Shown: positions 62,245 to 64,000 of the stretch, in pieces
Layout of the letters: every line of letters starts with the position of its first letter
How positions within the stretch are numbered: the first letter of the stretch is position 1
Source of the DNA: JAFLTL01 sp964389525
Lineage (GTDB): Bacteria > Bacteroidota > Bacteroidia > Bacteroidales > Muribaculaceae
Assembly: GCA_964389525.1 (NCBI GenBank)
Contig: CAYMEX010000014.1
Span: 14,918 to 78,917 of the forward strand
Direction: 5' to 3'
Length of the DNA stretch: 64,000 nucleotides
Program-made: the position numbers and the translations under genes
The notes under the pieces: generated by a model
Databases searched by the model: none
Told to the model about the DNA's origin: nothing
Seen by the model: only the letters and a program-made list of their open reading frames with translations

Positions 62245-63279
62245 TTACGAGCCTAAAACGTATGTCACTCTCTCGACCATACAGTCGAGATGACGCCCTG
62301 TCAGTGACGAAGTGCCGTGATCGGCCTGAACCGTCAGTTGTGCGTCCATACCCGATTTCAACAACGGACTTATTATCTCCCGGTCTATTCTCTCAAGCAT
62401 CGCGACTTTCTCCATGAAGTTGAGACGGTGTGATGCCTCGTCGGGGCCTTCGACATGTATCAGCACCATATCGTGATCGGCAAGTGCCGCAAGGGCTGCC
62501 CTGCACTTTGCTGCGCAGTCTGTGTCAACATTGCCCGTAGCACCCGCTACATTCACCACATCCATGCCGACCGCACGCCCGATGCCCTTAACCAGATCAA
62601 CCCCAGCCACAACTGCGCCGCCGATACGGCGATCGAGCGACAGCCTGAAGCCGGGCGACCACAAGGCGATACCATTTGAGCGGCGACCATGCAGCAGCTT
62701 CATGGCATCATCGATGCAACGGTTGAGAACGGCGGCAAGCCCTCTATCGGACGAAGCTACACGGAGTTCCCCGACAGGATGTCCTAAAAGATCGTGAGGA
62801 GCACGCGCCGACACCTGCGCATGACAATCTTTCACTACGAGAAGATTGCGGTAGCCAGTACCATGATAAAATCTAAGCCGCTCGCTGCCTAAACGGCTAT
62901 TAAGTAGATCAATAATCCCGCGCGACTCATCATCGCTCACCCCTTCTCCACAATGAGAAGTGAGAATACCGCCGTCATGCGAGATAAGATTACAACGGAG
63001 GCAGAGATCCGATTCACCGACATCAACACCCATCCCCAATGCCTCAAGCCATGACCGGGAAGAAATGGATTGCGGAAATTTGCATTCTAATAGCCTAAGG
63101 AGCGCGACATCGGTCGAAGGTGTATATCCGGCAGGTATCATCGATACCTTGCGCGCCTGCCCTCTCAAATGCATAAAATCGAGACCGGGCATACATGCCG
63201 CCTCCCTTGGCGTAAGATTCCCAAGGGCCGGTATCGGCTCATCCTCCATTCCGTCTATGATCAACAGGATTTTCTTCAT
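62245..63279 (-). CDS. ApgM-family (alkaline-phosphatase superfamily) protein, divergent
   Basis: 344 residues from the ATG at 63279 (MKKILLIIDGMEDEP); an ATG at 63306 lies upstream of the -7 box. It resembles archaeal-type cofactor-independent phosphoglycerate mutase (ApgM, COG3635). The metal ligands remain in IIDGMED, IHVEGPDEASH and VQADHGTSS. The normally Ser-Asp nucleophile block (GYTPGSDVAN-type) reads GYTPSTDVALL here, placing Thr at the Ser position. The following GRGPLEA-type block is replaced by SSRSWLEALGMG, so mutase activity is doubtful. ApgM homologues are annotated as proposed homoserine kinases in some Bacteroidetes. Leading the cbiP-cobD-cbiB run, it could act on threonine (hypothesis). 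Confidence 0.82.
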   Translation of the reverse strand: MKKILLIIDGMEDEPIPALGNLTPREAACMPGLDFMHLRGQARKVSMIPAGYTPSTDVALLRLLECKFPQSISSRSWLEALGMGVDVGESDLCLRCNLISHDGGILTSHCGEGVSDDESRGIIDLLNSRLGSERLRFYHGTGYRNLLVVKDCHAQVSARAPHDLLGHPVGELRVASSDRGLAAVLNRCIDDAMKLLHGRRSNGIALWSPGFRLSLDRRIGGAVVAGVDLVKGIGRAVGMDVVNVAGATGNVDTDCAAKCRAALAALADHDMVLIHVEGPDEASHRLNFMEKVAMLERIDREIISPLLKSGMDAQLTVQADHGTSSLTGRHLDCMVERVTYVLGS

Positions 63280-63295
63280 ATCGGCTACGCGAGTG

Positions 63296-63303
63296 CAAAG
63301 ATA
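63296..63303 (-). promoter_or_regulatory. -7 box of the apgM-like-cbiP-cobD-cbiB run
   Basis: TATCTTTG on the minus strand matches TAnnTTTG. The predicted start near 63289 lies only about 10 nt before the ATG at 63279, so the leader is nearly absent. The -33 region falls inside the rRNA terminator and lacks a clear TTTG. Confidence 0.4.
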
Positions 63304-63304
63304 C

Positions 63305-63350
63305 AAAAAAGAATGTCCCCGGATGATCAGTGTTGATCTTCCGGGGACAC
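63305..63350 (-). terminator. Terminator of the rRNA operon
   Basis: On the minus strand TGTCCCCGGA pairs with TCCGGGGACA, with an additional GATCA/TGATC inner stem, followed by TTCTTTTTTG. It stands just downstream of 5S rRNA. Confidence 0.88.
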
Positions 63351-63358
63351 TCGGATAG

Positions 63359-63465
<107 letters not shown>

Positions 63466-63696
63466 GTTCATTGCTCTCAACAGACTCGCTTGTCTGTGAG
63501 ATCCGGCTATCGTCTCAGGTGTGTCAAGGTGAGGACACACTTGGCTCTTATGCCGGAGAATTTCTTACGCGGAACCGCGGCCGCGATACATGCTGGAAGC
63601 GTCTCCACCAACTATGCGGTGAAGAAACTTATCTCGTCGCTCTCATCGAGAGGAGCTCTCGTTTTGTTTTTGTTTGGGGGATGAACCCCGGAAAGG
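63466..63696 (-). other. 23S-5S spacer of the rRNA operon
   Basis: About 230 nt between the 23S 3' end and 5S. I see no tRNA gene in it. Open frames here are incidental. Confidence 0.7.

Positions 63697-64000
<304 letters not shown>

Noticed and set aside
63466..63696. Protein-coding frames or a tRNA in the 23S-5S spacer
   Set aside because: No cloverleaf or T-arm consensus is seen, and the frames are within an rRNA operon.

Overview
The window is chromosomal DNA of a gut Bacteroidales, most likely a Muribaculaceae-type organism (inference). The evidence is a SusC/SusD pair, GH92, GH2 and GH99-like secreted glycosidases, many lipobox lipoproteins, almost no Shine-Dalgarno sequences, and repeated Bacteroidetes-type -7 boxes (TAnnTTTG) upstream of gene runs. 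By eye the base composition is mid-50s % GC, with one clearly AT-richer gene, the AAA_14/DUF4143 ATPase at 52-53 kb.

Layout. 1-6.2 kb (minus): a run led by a double-receiver/PPDK-type ATP-grasp protein, then a coiled-coil protein and a truncated DPP-IV-like peptidase. 6.4-6.9 kb: elongation factor P. 7.0-15.3 kb (minus): lptD-cvpA-sufBCDS, linking outer-membrane LPS assembly to Fe-S cluster assembly. 15.5-17.8 kb: murB-murA, with MurA carrying Asp where most MurA enzymes have the fosfomycin-sensitive Cys. 17.9-25.9 kb: topA, an RluA-type pseudouridine synthase, free-Met-R-sulfoxide reductase, two tandem BSP-type metalloprotease lipoproteins and a GH92 mannosidase. 26.0-29.6 kb: an island of mosaic hairpin repeats plus a GH99-like lipoprotein, flanked by two inverted paralogous small secreted Spy-like proteins. 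29.9-38.8 kb (plus): META-domain lipoprotein, recN, rlmB, purT, a MATE exporter, a COG2509 oxidoreductase and split chromate transporters, converging on pfkA. 40.5-45.4 kb: an orphan SusC/SusD pair with operator-like octamers and a leader hairpin, lying between two inverted copies of a 34-nt repeat. 45.6-47.6 kb (minus): ilvE, an HD hydrolase and tadA. 47.9-52.0 kb: a large GH2 beta-galactosidase. 52.1-55.8 kb (minus): the AAA_14 ATPase, with a promoter apparently embedded in a 32-bp tandem repeat, and a complete DPP-IV-like peptidase. 56.0-63.3 kb: two opposed cobalamin runs, cobU-cobT-cobS-cobC (plus) and apgM-like-cbiP-cobD-cbiB (minus). 63.3-64.0 kb: the 3' end of an rRNA operon (5S and the end of 23S, minus).

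How it works together. The cobalamin block covers the late steps: amide completion, aminopropanol-phosphate arm synthesis and attachment, nucleotide-loop assembly and final dephosphorylation. No corrin-ring gene is present here. An ApgM-family protein leads the run containing the threonine-phosphate decarboxylase, and could supply a threonine-kinase-like step (hypothesis). The secreted enzymes fit a glycan- and glycoprotein-foraging lifestyle.

The signals most worth following are the GNA-triloop hairpin island, the ApgM-like cobalamin gene, the double-receiver PPDK-like protein, the repeat-embedded promoter of the AAA_14 gene, and the regulatory architecture upstream of susC. Calls rest on reading motifs and translated sequences by eye; no database search was run.
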